Of a stretch of DNA of 64,000 bases, positions 43,865 to 52,279 are shown in pieces. The stretch covers positions 186,001 to 250,000 of the forward strand of contig SVFI01000001.1 in NCBI GenBank assembly GCA_015056905.1, read 5' to 3'. The notes beneath the pieces were generated by a model. The model saw nothing but the letters and a program-made list of their open reading frames with translations, was not told the origin of the DNA and did not search any database. The position numbers and the translations under genes were made by a program. How positions within the stretch are numbered: the first letter of the stretch is position 1; the number at the start of each line of letters is the position of its first letter. Origin of the DNA: Lachnospiraceae bacterium. GTDB lineage: Bacteria > Bacillota > Clostridia > Lachnospirales > Lachnospiraceae.

Positions 43865-43973
43865 AGGTAGAAGACGCCGAAACTACTGAACCTTGCACGA
43901 ACATTGTCACTTTTCGGAGTCTGTTCCCCCTATCCATGCATGCTTCAGTGGTCTCGGAATACTTCTTCTACCT
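43865..43973 (-). promoter_or_regulatory. Long stem-loop in the pnp leader
   Basis: On the minus strand AGGTAGAAGA and TCTTCTACCT pair at the base, and CCGAGACCACTGAA pairs with TTCAGTAGTTTCGG above (one mismatch, one G-U). The arms lie at 43944-43973 and 43865-43890. In enteric bacteria a comparable double-stranded pnp leader is cut by RNase III and then degraded by PNPase for autoregulation; the same here is inference. Confidence 0.65.
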
Positions 43974-43974
43974 A

Positions 43975-44003
43975 CAAAAGAGGCGGATATGCAATCCGCC
44001 TCT
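43975..44003 (-). terminator. Terminator between rpsO and pnp
   Basis: Stem GAGGCGGAT / ATCCGCCTC, followed on the minus strand by TTTTGT. With only four uninterrupted T residues it may allow read-through into pnp. Confidence 0.8.
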
Positions 44004-44016
44004 CTCATTTCATTGC

Positions 44017-44283
44017 CTATTTTCTGATACCAAGTTCTTCAATTAAAGTACGATATCTTTCGATATCTTTTCTCTTTAAGTAGTCAAGAAGACCTCTTCT
44101 CTTACCGATCATCTTGTACATACCACGTCTTGAATGATGATCCTTTGGATTCTCTTTTAAGTGAGCTGTAAGCTCTTTGATTCTCTCTGTAAGAACCGCT
44201 ACCTGAACTTCAGGTGAACCTGTGTCACCGGCTGTTCTGGCAAATTTCTGCATAATTTCTGTTTTCTTTTCCTTTGAAATCAT
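44017..44283 (-). CDS. rpsO: 30S ribosomal protein S15
   Basis: 88 residues, exact family length, from the ATG with GAAGGAGGAAA upstream. Contains [21 protein letters not shown] and [22 protein letters not shown]. Binds the 16S rRNA central junction early in 30S assembly. Monocistronic or co-transcribed with pnp. Confidence 0.97.
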   Translation of the reverse strand: MISKEKKTEIMQKFARTAGDTGSPEVQVAVLTERIKELTAHLKENPKDHHSRRGMYKMIGKRRGLLDYLKRKDIERYRTLIEELGIRK

Positions 44284-44304
44284 TTTGATTTCCTCCTTCT
44301 TTTT

Positions 44305-44360
44305 CATAAGGCTCATGCTAAGAACCGGGTTGGAATCTCCCTCGCCTGAGCATGGCTAGT
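44305..44360 (-). promoter_or_regulatory. Structured rpsO leader (possible S15 autoregulatory site)
   Basis: Between the rpsO promoter and its ribosome site the minus strand can fold with AGCCATGCTC pairing GAGC.../AGCATGAGCC arms and a GC-rich purine stretch (GGCGAGGGAG) in between. S15 represses its own mRNA through leader structures in several bacteria; the match here is by position and fold only. Confidence 0.45.
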
Positions 44361-44374
44361 TTTCATACCAAATG

Positions 44375-44403
44375 AGTATAACACACGAAACAAGTTATGT
44401 AAA
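44375..44403 (-). promoter_or_regulatory. Promoter of rpsO
   Basis: TTTACA, 17 nt, TATACT on the minus strand, giving a leader of about 85 nt. A strong match and the only one in the region. Confidence 0.8.
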
Positions 44404-44835
44404 GGGGGAAAATTGCGGTTTTTCAGCGGTTTTTTCTTTCATTTTCTACATCCTACCACAAAATCACCTTTCCCGAAATCCCTTGGCAGATAGATATTAA
44501 AATTCCCTCTTCTTTATCGGTTGTTTTTGCCCCCCATTCTTCATTTATGTTAACCACTTATGGCACATGATACCTATATATGCTTCTTTTCCTGCATATA
44601 TAGACGACTTTTTCTCCTTGCTTTTAATCCTTCCGGTTCATTTTAGTTCACTTTTAACATATATATTTGCTGTTTTACCTGTTTCTATCTGAAATCGCGC
44701 CCTATTTAGTTTACATAATAAATAATTCCAACCTATATATTCCCAAATTATTACACTTCTATCTGTTTTCATCACTCAGTCCTCCGAAAAATCCCCTGAC
44801 CAGAAATAAAATCGAAGCAGAAAGTAGCCCGAAAA
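44404..44835. other. AT-rich intergenic region upstream of rpsO
   Basis: No gene on either strand is convincing. The only structure I see is a perfect 10-bp inverted repeat CTATATATGC / GCATATATAG with a 10-nt loop at 44574-44603, without a T tract. CCTATATAT recurs at about 44734. No promoter or known RNA was recognised. Confidence 0.6.
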
Positions 44836-44868
44836 CAAAAAACAGGCACCACAAAAGTGATGCCTGAA
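44836..44868 (-). terminator. Terminator of the NlpC/P60 gene
   Basis: Stem CAGGCATCACTTTTGTGGTGCCTG folded on itself, then TTTTTTGTTTT on the minus strand; 23 nt after the stop codon. Confidence 0.9.
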
Positions 44869-44891
44869 ATCATACAATACCCTATCGGGAA

Positions 44892-46076
44892 TCAATCATA
44901 TAAAAGTCTTACTGCTGCTACCGGTGTTCTGTAGTAGGTGCTTGAAATACGGATACCTGTCTTCGGTGAACTTGCATGGATAACCTGTCCGCCTCCGATG
45001 TACATTGCCACGTGGTTGATACGGCTTCCGCTTGAATAGAATACAAGGTCACCCGGTTTCATTTCGGAAACCTTAATTCTCGTACCGCAGTTTGCCTGCG
45101 CTCTGGAAGAATGAGGAAGACCTACACCGAATTTTGCATATACGCTAAGTACAAATCCGGAACAGTCGGCCCCTCTTGTAAGAGAAGTTCCGCCCCATAC
45201 ATACGGATTTCCGAGGAACTGTTTTGCATATTCACAAATTTCCACACGCACGTCTGACACACCTGCTCCATATAAGAACTCTGTCATATTAAGTGCTGTT
45301 TTTAACTTCCTGTCAACGGTTACATAGTCTGCAGAAACATAAACTTTCTGTCCGTCGTAATCAACAGCTACCCATCCGTCGAGCTTCTCTAACACAACAA
45401 GCTCTTCTCCATACGCAACCATATCATACACTTCTGCTTCCAGAGACGGTTCCATTCGCATCTTTAATCCGTCTGCGTTAACCGTAGCTAACTCTTTTAC
45501 AATAGAAGCGGCATAAACTTCCGCTGCTGTTCCCGTAAGCAGATAATCTGTGCTGACATATCCTTCCACACTACCAGAAGTGATATGTGCCATTCCGTTC
45601 TGAACATCGAGAATTTCACATCCTGTGTCATTTTCCATCTTTCCGACAATCTTGCTGTCCTTTTCCGCGCTGGCACGAACATTTAAATGATCTTCCACGC
45701 GGGCAATACCAAGATTCGTATAACCGAACAGTCCACCTGCACCTTCCTCTTCATCGTAAGACTGCTCGTCCATATCTTCCGGTGCAACTGTAAGTGATGC
45801 TGCTACCAGTCCGCCGGCTCCCGCTGTAAAGGACACCGGTGTCTCCTTATCTTCTGCCGGCTGCACACCTGCGCCTATCGTTAAATCTGCCGGTTTTTTC
45901 GCTTCTGCATCCGTCGCCGCATCCAATGAAATGGTCTTGGATAAAACCTTATCGGCTCCTGCTGTAAATCCTCCTATTGTAAGTACCGGTGCTCCCATTG
46001 TCTGCATAGGAACTGCAATTGTCAGTGCAAGTCCGAGCGCTGCAACTGTCATTCCTGCTTTTCTTTTATTATACAT
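44892..46076 (-). CDS. Secreted NlpC/P60 endopeptidase with two SH3 domains
   Basis: 394 residues. Signal peptide of ~28 residues, a low-complexity Ala/Asp-rich region (~30-110), two bacterial SH3 domains (~125-185 with HLNVRASAEKDSKIVGKM; ~195-250 with LKMRMEPSLEAEVYDMV) and a C-terminal NlpC/P60 domain (~275-394) with the catalytic Cys in GADCSGFVLSVY and His in NHVAMYIGGG. Cleaves D-Glu-meso-DAP bonds in peptidoglycan stem peptides. Its promoter is near-perfect and carries a WalR-like box, which fits cell-wall control. Confidence 0.93.
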   Translation of the reverse strand: MYNKRKAGMTVAALGLALTIAVPMQTMGAPVLTIGGFTAGADKVLSKTISLDAATDAEAKKPADLTIGAGVQPAEDKETPVSFTAGAGGLVAASLTVAPEDMDEQSYDEEEGAGGLFGYTNLGIARVEDHLNVRASAEKDSKIVGKMENDTGCEILDVQNGMAHITSGSVEGYVSTDYLLTGTAAEVYAASIVKELATVNADGLKMRMEPSLEAEVYDMVAYGEELVVLEKLDGWVAVDYDGQKVYVSADYVTVDRKLKTALNMTEFLYGAGVSDVRVEICEYAKQFLGNPYVWGGTSLTRGADCSGFVLSVYAKFGVGLPHSSRAQANCGTRIKVSEMKPGDLVFYSSGSRINHVAMYIGGGQVIHASSPKTGIRISSTYYRTPVAAVRLLYD

Positions 46077-46115
46077 AACATACCTTTCTGATTCGTTATA
46101 TTGTTCGTCTTAAAT

Positions 46116-46141
46116 GTTACATTTTTGTTACAAATGTTACA
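46116..46141 (-). promoter_or_regulatory. WalR-like direct repeats at the NlpC/P60 promoter
   Basis: Three direct copies of TGTAAC on the minus strand, spaced 3 and 5 nt. The second and third, TGTAAC-N5-TGTAAC, equal the WalR (YycF) consensus. They lie from about the transcription start to +22, a position that would favour repression. Confidence 0.6.
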
Positions 46142-46144
46142 GAC

Positions 46145-46173
46145 ATTATAACAATCGGGTTTGGATATGTCAA
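46145..46173 (-). promoter_or_regulatory. Consensus promoter of the NlpC/P60 gene
   Basis: TTGACA, 17 nt, TATAAT on the minus strand: a perfect sigma-A promoter, 69 nt upstream of the ATG. Confidence 0.9.
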
Positions 46174-46205
46174 GTTTTTGGCTTTTGGCAATATTCGGCA
46201 CATCT

Positions 46206-47441
46206 TTACACCTCTACTACCTGCGCGTCCGCCAAATGAAGTTTCGTATACAGGAAGACTCTGTCTCCTGCCTCAAGCACCATATTTCCGTTCGGAATCA
46301 TGGAATGATTCCTGCGCTTTACAAGCACAATGACCGACTGACGTGATATGTCAAGATTACAAATGGCAAGTCCGACCCACGGATGTTGCTTTTTGAGCAC
46401 AATTTCCTGCAATTCAATATGATCGTGTTCATCACTCTCATACGGGATGGCACCGAGCACAACGATATCGTCATCGACGAGTACCACATCACCGCGCGGA
46501 ATCAAAATATCATCCCCGCGCTTGATGACTGCCATAATCATACCGGACGGAATGGAAATATCTTTTACTTTTTTGTCACACCAGTCCTCTCCCTCTTCAA
46601 TGTGGATGCGTATGAAGTCCATGTTCATCTTATATCCATAGTCATTTCTGCTCTTAATTGTGGAATATTGATTAACAAATCCTGCAGAAATAATACCGGT
46701 AGGAATCGCCACCATACCGACGCCGAGGAACGAGATAAAAATTCCGAATATTTTTCCGAGTGTCGTAATCGGATAAATATCTCCGTATCCGACCGTCAGC
46801 AGCGTCGACGTTGCCCACCAAATTCCGGAAAAGGCGTTAGAAAACACCTCCGGTTGCGCCTCATGCTCCAGACTGTACATACAAAGGCTCGAACCGATCA
46901 TAAGCATCAATATGATAAATACGGAGGAAACAAGCTGCTGTCTCTTTTCATAGAGAACTTCCGTAATAATACTCAGGGAATCATGATATGCATTCACCCG
47001 GAAAAGACGAAGTATCCGCACAACACGAATCATACGGAATGCAACGGTTCCCGCCGGAAAAAACACCGGAAGGAAATACGGAAGCCATGAAAGCAAATCT
47101 ATCACACCCATAAAAGAAAACATGTATTTTCGGACAGCCTGTCCCTCTGTCAGCCCCCTCACATTTTCATACATAAAACGCGCCGAAACGATACGGAGTA
47201 TATAGTCCAGTGCAAAAAATACGGCAGTTACCGTCTCTATTGCCAAAAGCATCTCCCCGTACTGCATCCGGACCCCTTCATACGTGTACATAATACTTGC
47301 CGCCAGATTCAGAAGAATGGTAAGAACATTCACCACATCATACGCGCGGCTGACATTGTCTAAATGATATCCGACAGCTGTTATCTCATACAACCGTTTG
47401 CGCAGCCGGTACCATTTTTTATCTTGCATAAAATCACTCAT
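46206..47441 (-). CDS. Voltage-gated type potassium channel with two TrkA-C domains
   Basis: 411 residues from the ATG with AAAGGAG nine nt upstream (a TTG two codons earlier is unlikely). Six membrane segments; S4 is arginine-rich (FRMIRVVRILRLFRVN) and the filter is TVGYGDIYP between S5 and S6. The cytoplasmic tail has two RCK_C/TrkA-C-like domains (~290-335 and ~365-411; SGMIMAVIKRGDDILIPRGD, SVIVLVKRRNHSMIPNGN), which often bind c-di-AMP or other ligands. Gated K+ uptake or release. Confidence 0.9.
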   Translation of the reverse strand: MSDFMQDKKWYRLRKRLYEITAVGYHLDNVSRAYDVVNVLTILLNLAASIMYTYEGVRMQYGEMLLAIETVTAVFFALDYILRIVSARFMYENVRGLTEGQAVRKYMFSFMGVIDLLSWLPYFLPVFFPAGTVAFRMIRVVRILRLFRVNAYHDSLSIITEVLYEKRQQLVSSVFIILMLMIGSSLCMYSLEHEAQPEVFSNAFSGIWWATSTLLTVGYGDIYPITTLGKIFGIFISFLGVGMVAIPTGIISAGFVNQYSTIKSRNDYGYKMNMDFIRIHIEEGEDWCDKKVKDISIPSGMIMAVIKRGDDILIPRGDVVLVDDDIVVLGAIPYESDEHDHIELQEIVLKKQHPWVGLAICNLDISRQSVIVLVKRRNHSMIPNGNMVLEAGDRVFLYTKLHLADAQVVEV

Positions 47442-47479
47442 TTTCAATGACTCCTTTATTCAAAGCTTCTCTGTCATTC

Positions 47480-47485
47480 ATTATA
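47480..47485 (-). promoter_or_regulatory. Putative -10 of the potassium channel gene
   Basis: TATAAT on the minus strand, 39 nt from the start codon. The -35 is weak. The promoter is back to back with that of the Y-family polymerase. Confidence 0.45.
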
Positions 47486-47506
47486 CACTATTTTTCTATG
47501 TTTTGC

Positions 47507-47535
47507 TGTACAAACATATGTTCGAGTGTTATAAT
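47507..47535 (+). promoter_or_regulatory. LexA-like box in the promoter of the Y-family polymerase
   Basis: TGTACA, 17 nt, TATAAT, with CAAACATATGTTCG at 47511-47524 between and overlapping the -35. The 14-mer matches the Firmicute LexA site (CGAAC-N4-GTTC type) at 12 of 14 bases. Expected effect: SOS-controlled expression of the polymerase-YolD pair. Confidence 0.7.
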
Positions 47536-47579
47536 TTCTTTTAAGATGTAAAAACTACAACTGAAAGGTGGTGTGATAC

Positions 47580-48851
47580 TTGAGACAGCGTACTTATATT
47601 TGTATCGATTTGAAATCGTTCTATGCTTCCGTTGAATGTGTGGAGCGCGGCCTGGATCCTATGACAACCAATCTTGTCGTCGCAGATATGGAACGAACCG
47701 AAAAAACTATCTGTCTCGCAATCACACCTGCCATGAAGGCACTTGGCATTTCCAATCGTTGCCGCGTATTTGAAATACCGAAGCACGTCAAATATATTGC
47801 TGCTGTTCCGCGGATGCAGTTGTACATTGACTACGCTGCGGAAATCTACAGCATTTATCTGAAATATATTTCAAAAGAAGATATCCACGTCTACTCCATC
47901 GACGAAGCATTCATGGATGTGACGGACTATCTTACGCTTTATGATATGTCCGCCCGACAGCTCGGAAAAACCATTTTAAATGAGATTTATGTAAACCTAG
48001 GTATCCGCGCTTCGTGCGGAATCGGTTCAAATTTGTATTTGACGAAAGTAGCTCTTGATATTACGGCCAAACACGCAGATGATTTTATCGGCGAGCTCAG
48101 CGAAGAAAGCTTCCGTGAGACGCTTTGGAATCACAAACCGCTCACGGATTTCTGGCGTATCGGAAAAGGAACCGCACGTCGGCTTGAAAATGCAGGATTT
48201 TTTACAATGGGCGATATTGCGCACGCGGATGAAGCTTTTCTCTATCATCTGTTCGGTATCGACGCAGAACTCTTGATAGACCACGCATGGGGACGCGAAC
48301 CGGTTACGATAGCCGATATCAAATCGTACCGCGCTCAGACAAACTGTCTCTCCAGCGGTCAGGTACTTGCCCGCTCCTACAGTTATGAAGAGGGTAAGCT
48401 GATTGTCAAGGAAATGGCAGACCTGCTCTGTCTTGACCTTGTCGACAAAGGGCTTGTCACCAAATCTATCACTCTGCACATCGGATATGATAACCGCCTT
48501 TGCGAAGCGCCGGCGCACGGCACGATATCCCTCGATGACGAAACAAGCGCAGACCTTCTGATTGTCCCGGCGGTCGCGTCACTCTATGAGCGGATTATCA
48601 ATCCGTCCCTCACCATCAAGCGGGTCAACCTGACGTTCAACCATGTCATTCCCGAGGAATTTCACCAGTACAATTTCTTTACGGATGCGGAAAGTCTGGA
48701 AAAGAACCGGAAAATCCAGAAAGCGGTTCTTTCTATTAAACATAAATATGGTAAAAATTCAATTTTAAAAGGTATGAATTTCGAACAGCATGCAACCACG
48801 CGCGAACGCAACACGCAGATCGGAGGACATCGAAGTGGCAACACGACCTAA
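47580..48851 (+). CDS. Y-family DNA polymerase (UmuC/DinB-like)
   Basis: 423 residues, TTG start with GAAAGGTGG upstream. Palm motifs CIDLKSFYASVECVERG and YSIDEAFMDVTDY carry the metal-binding acidic residues; RIGKGTARRLENAGF is the helix-hairpin-helix thumb. It performs error-prone translesion synthesis. It resembles the UvrX/YqjW-type clostridial and bacillar enzymes that pair with a YolD protein, as here. Its GTG-started partner overlaps the 3' end by 17 nt. Confidence 0.92.
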   Translation: MRQRTYICIDLKSFYASVECVERGLDPMTTNLVVADMERTEKTICLAITPAMKALGISNRCRVFEIPKHVKYIAAVPRMQLYIDYAAEIYSIYLKYISKEDIHVYSIDEAFMDVTDYLTLYDMSARQLGKTILNEIYVNLGIRASCGIGSNLYLTKVALDITAKHADDFIGELSEESFRETLWNHKPLTDFWRIGKGTARRLENAGFFTMGDIAHADEAFLYHLFGIDAELLIDHAWGREPVTIADIKSYRAQTNCLSSGQVLARSYSYEEGKLIVKEMADLLCLDLVDKGLVTKSITLHIGYDNRLCEAPAHGTISLDDETSADLLIVPAVASLYERIINPSLTIKRVNLTFNHVIPEEFHQYNFFTDAESLEKNRKIQKAVLSIKHKYGKNSILKGMNFEQHATTRERNTQIGGHRSGNTT

Positions 48852-49167
48852 ACACAAAATGTCTGTGCAGGACAGAGCCAAACAATTTATGCCTTTCGCT
48901 GCGCTGAAAGGACTGCCGGAGGCACTTGCCGCAAAGGAAAAAATCATTGTACCGAAGATAGAACTCTCACCGGAAATGGCCGATGAGCTTGACCGGAAGA
49001 TGCATCTTTTAAAGAAAGGCGAAATGGTCACCGTCGTCTATTTCCACAGAGATGAATATCTTCAGATTACGGGGCTGACTGCTCGCATTGACCCGACCTG
49101 CCGCATTTTGCAGATTGTAAATACAAAGATTGATTTCGATGATATTTTAGATGTTAACTTTATATGA
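48835..49167 (+). CDS. YolD-like protein
   Basis: 110 residues from GTG with CGGAGG eight nt upstream, rather than the ATG at 48790, which has no site. The core RAKQFMPFAALKGL and GEMVTVVYFHRDEYLQITG match the YolD-like family, small partners of Y-family polymerases (UvrX-YolD in Bacillus). They are predicted to act as UmuD-like accessory factors. Overlaps the polymerase gene, so translation is coupled. Confidence 0.85.
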   Translation: MATRPKHKMSVQDRAKQFMPFAALKGLPEALAAKEKIIVPKIELSPEMADELDRKMHLLKKGEMVTVVYFHRDEYLQITGLTARIDPTCRILQIVNTKIDFDDILDVNFI

Positions 49168-49182
49168 ACTTATCGCGCTCGG

Positions 49183-49212
49183 TTGACGTGCTTAGTCCCA
49201 ACCTTTTATAAT
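49183..49212 (+). promoter_or_regulatory. Promoter of the SDR gene
   Basis: TTGACG, 18 nt, TATAAT; 47 nt upstream of the ATG at 49259. It separates the SDR gene from the SOS-type operon before it. Confidence 0.75.
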
Positions 49213-49258
49213 AATGATGTATAGCAAAACATATTTTTTGAAAGGCAGGTATTTAATT

Positions 49259-50020
49259 ATGGGACGTTTGGATGGAAAAGTTGCAATTATCACAGGCAGT
49301 AACTCCGGTGTAGGAGCTGCCACTGCAAAATTGTTTGCAAAAGAAGGTGCAAAAGTTGTTATCAGCGCCCGCCGTCTTCCACAGCTTGAGGAGGTTGCTG
49401 CGGAGATTAAAGCTGACGGCGGTGAAGTACTGATTGTTCAGACAGATGTATCAAAAGTGGAAGATGTTGAAAATCTTGTCGCTAAAACTGTAGAAACATT
49501 CGGTAAAGTTGATGTACTGGTGAATAATGCAGGTGTTCTCGAAGCCGGGTTAAAACCAATTGAATGTTATGAGGACGAAGATCTCGACTGGGTATTCGGA
49601 ATCAACACCAAAGGTACTCTTTACTGCACAAGAGCCGTGTTAAAGGAAATGATGAAAAACAATTCCGGTTCCATCATCAACCTTGACTCTGTAGCCGGAC
49701 AGTTCGGTACCGGTGGTGCCTCTTATGTTACAAGTAAAGCAGCTGTCATCGGTTTAACAAAACATACTGCTCTTCGATTCGCAGGCACAGGCATTCGTTG
49801 TAACTCTGTAAATCCAAGTACGATTGCCACTCCGATGGCTAAGACAGACCCTGCAACTCTCAATCAGGATATGTTCGGTCAGATGAGAAAGCACATGAAC
49901 TTAAGCGTTCCTGTGTCTATGCCTGAAGATATCGCTAATATCTTACTCTTCCTTGCAAGCGACGAGTCAAGAGCCATCACAGGTCAGATTATCGTATCCG
50001 ATTTCGGTGCGACGTTATAA
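49259..50020 (+). CDS. Short-chain dehydrogenase/reductase
   Basis: 253 residues from MGRLDGKVAIITG; the 15-codon longer frame is untranslated leader. Rossmann motif TGSNSGVGAATAKLF, NNAG at ~89-92, catalytic Ser in NLDSVAGQFG and YVTSK at ~157. Classical SDR, probably 3-oxoacyl or hydroxysteroid type; the substrate cannot be told. The AlaX-type gene starts 28 nt after it. Confidence 0.9.
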   Translation: MGRLDGKVAIITGSNSGVGAATAKLFAKEGAKVVISARRLPQLEEVAAEIKADGGEVLIVQTDVSKVEDVENLVAKTVETFGKVDVLVNNAGVLEAGLKPIECYEDEDLDWVFGINTKGTLYCTRAVLKEMMKNNSGSIINLDSVAGQFGTGGASYVTSKAAVIGLTKHTALRFAGTGIRCNSVNPSTIATPMAKTDPATLNQDMFGQMRKHMNLSVPVSMPEDIANILLFLASDESRAITGQIIVSDFGATL

Positions 50021-50048
50021 TAAAACCAACTACGGGGATTTTACACCA

Positions 50049-51224
50049 ATGCGAAAACTATTTTATGAAGATATTCATATCACACATTTTAAGGCGGTTG
50101 TCTTATCTTGTGAAAAACCAGATTCTACTACAGGTAAGGACATGTATCGCGTTCTTCTCGATGCGACTGCTTTTTTCCCTGAGGAAGGCGGACAATCCGC
50201 AGATATCGGAACCATAGACGGCCGGGAAGTCCTTGATGTGCAGATAAAAAATGATTTAATTTATCATTTTATGAAAGAACCGATTGCCGCCGGCAAAACG
50301 GTCGAATGCCATGTTGACTGGGCACAACGTTTTGATTTTATGCAACAACACTCCGGTGAACACATTCTCTCCGGAATTGTGCACGAACGCTTTGGCTATA
50401 ACAATGTCGGTTTTCATTTGAGCCCACGTGAAGTTACGTTGGATTTTGACGGACCGATTGAGAGTGAACAGCTTCGTGATATCGAACTCGCAGCCAACCG
50501 TGTCATCTGGCTGAATCTTCCGATTGAAATCAGCTATCCTGAAAAGGAAGAACTTGCCACACTTACCTACCGCAGCAAGATTGAAATCGACGGACAAGTG
50601 CGAATTGTCACAATTCCGGGGGTGGATGTATGCGCCTGCTGTGCTCCGCATGTGGAAGCCACCGGACAAATCGGTATGATAAAGATTGTAAATGCCCAAA
50701 ACTACAAAGGTGGAATGCGCCTTACGATTGTTTGCGGACAGCGGGCACTATCAGACTACAGGGAAAAACTTGACAGCGTCACAACCATTGCCCAATCCAT
50801 GTCCGTGAAACAGAATCAAGTAATTGACGCTTTCAATAAGCTGAAAGCAGAAACTCAGGCACTCAATGAAAAAGCAAATGATTTACAGGCAAAATGCCTG
50901 GCCATGTTGCTGGACACTCTGCCGATTCCATCAGAATCAGAGCACGCGGTTCTTTTTACAAATATCAGTGATAACATCGCGATTCGTAATGCAGTAAACA
51001 ATCTGACCGGACAGTACGAAGGATACTGCGCCATTTTCTGGGGATGCGATGGGGATTACCGCTTTATTGCCGGAAGCAAACATGCAGACTGTAATCTGCT
51101 TGCACAACAGTTCCGCGCACAACTTGGTGCCAAGTGCGGCGGGAATGCTCTTATGATTCAGGGAAGCGCGGCTGCAACTTCCAAAAACATTCTTGCCGTC
51201 TTCTCGTCTTTCCAAACAGCTTAG
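50049..51224 (+). CDS. AlaX-type alanyl-tRNA editing protein with DHHA1 domain
   Basis: 391 residues from the ATG after ACGGGG; the longer frame runs back into the SDR gene. Resembles AlaRS without the catalytic core: an N-terminal barrel domain (FPEEGGQSADIGTI), the editing zinc site HSGEHILSG with CACCAPH, and a C-terminal DHHA1 domain (FIAGSKHADCNLLAQQFRAQLGAKCGGN). Removes serine or glycine wrongly attached to tRNA-Ala in trans. Confidence 0.9.
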   Translation: MRKLFYEDIHITHFKAVVLSCEKPDSTTGKDMYRVLLDATAFFPEEGGQSADIGTIDGREVLDVQIKNDLIYHFMKEPIAAGKTVECHVDWAQRFDFMQQHSGEHILSGIVHERFGYNNVGFHLSPREVTLDFDGPIESEQLRDIELAANRVIWLNLPIEISYPEKEELATLTYRSKIEIDGQVRIVTIPGVDVCACCAPHVEATGQIGMIKIVNAQNYKGGMRLTIVCGQRALSDYREKLDSVTTIAQSMSVKQNQVIDAFNKLKAETQALNEKANDLQAKCLAMLLDTLPIPSESEHAVLFTNISDNIAIRNAVNNLTGQYEGYCAIFWGCDGDYRFIAGSKHADCNLLAQQFRAQLGAKCGGNALMIQGSAAATSKNILAVFSSFQTA

Positions 51225-51249
51225 TCTATACAGAAAAATTGATATGCTA

Positions 51250-51286
51250 AAAATACCCGGGATTTTGACGTCATCCCGGGTATTTT
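51250..51286. terminator. Terminator between AlaX-type and ribF genes
   Basis: Stem AAAATACCCGGGAT / ATCCCGGGTATTTT with a 9-nt loop. It serves the rightward AlaX-type gene and, from the other side, may end the leftward ribF operon. Confidence 0.9.
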
Positions 51287-51345
51287 CATGTGCTTTTTAT
51301 ATAGACTCACGTGGTCTCTTTAAATATAATTAAATTAACTAAAAC

Positions 51346-52278
51346 TTAAATTCCAAAATATGCTTTACCTTTTGCCACATCTGCCCCGATTGCAGATTTT
51401 AGTTCATCAAGGTCAGCAAATTTCATTTCCCCGCGCTCATAGTGATGCAGATGCACGATGATATCCTTGTCATAAATATCTTCATGAAAATCGTAGATGT
51501 AAGTTTCAACGCCGAGACGGTTTGTCTTGCCGTCCGGCGACTCAACCGTCGGCTTGTAACCGATATTCGTTACACCATAGAATGTCTGCTGACCATAAGT
51601 TACGGTCGAAAAATAAACACCGTCCGGAGGCATAATCTTCTGCGGCTGCGGATGAATATTGACGGTCGGCATTCCGAGCGTCCGACCGATTCGGTTTCCG
51701 CGTTCCACTCTTCCGCTGATAAAAAAAGGCTCGTCCAAGAGCTTTGTCACAAGCTCCATGTTTCCGTTTTCTACCTCAGTTCTCACGTAGGTAGAACTTA
51801 TATCTCTACCATTATGACAGAGTTTGCTTATGATGCGCACCTGTACCCCGCGCTTCTTTGCAAGCTGATAAAGCAGTTCTGCATTCCCTGCCCCCCGGTT
51901 TCCGAATGACACATCCTCTCCCGCTGCAATAAATTTGGCGTTCATTTTATCCAGCAAGAATTGGTTTACATAATCTTCCGGCGTTACCGCCGCGGTCTCC
52001 TTACAAAACGGATACTCTACAAGATAGTCAATCCCCATCTCTTCGAACGCAATCCTCTTTTCCTCGCGCGTCATCAATTCCTTGACATCATCTCCCTGAA
52101 AAAAAACAGCCGGTGAAGGATCAAACGTAAATACCGCCGTTTTAAGACCGAGCTTTTTTGCCTCAAATATTTCGCGCAGCAATCTCTTATGTCCCCTGTG
52201 AATTCCATCGAACTTTCCGATTGCCACCGCACATCCTTCTTCAATTTTAAAATCCGTTGTCCCTGAAATAAGTTTCAT
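51346..52278 (-). CDS. ribF: Bifunctional riboflavin kinase/FAD synthetase
   Basis: 310 residues. N-terminal FMN adenylyltransferase domain (AIGKFDGIHRGHKRLL, nucleotidyltransferase HxGH) and C-terminal flavokinase domain (GRTLGMPTVNI, GVTNIGYKPTV, ETYIYDFHEDIY). Makes FMN and FAD from riboflavin. It is the last gene of the rimP operon, starting 1 nt after truB ends. Confidence 0.95.
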   Translation of the reverse strand: MKLISGTTDFKIEEGCAVAIGKFDGIHRGHKRLLREIFEAKKLGLKTAVFTFDPSPAVFFQGDDVKELMTREEKRIAFEEMGIDYLVEYPFCKETAAVTPEDYVNQFLLDKMNAKFIAAGEDVSFGNRGAGNAELLYQLAKKRGVQVRIISKLCHNGRDISSTYVRTEVENGNMELVTKLLDEPFFISGRVERGNRIGRTLGMPTVNIHPQPQKIMPPDGVYFSTVTYGQQTFYGVTNIGYKPTVESPDGKTNRLGVETYIYDFHEDIYDKDIIVHLHHYERGEMKFADLDELKSAIGADVAKGKAYFGI

Positions 52279-52279
52279 G

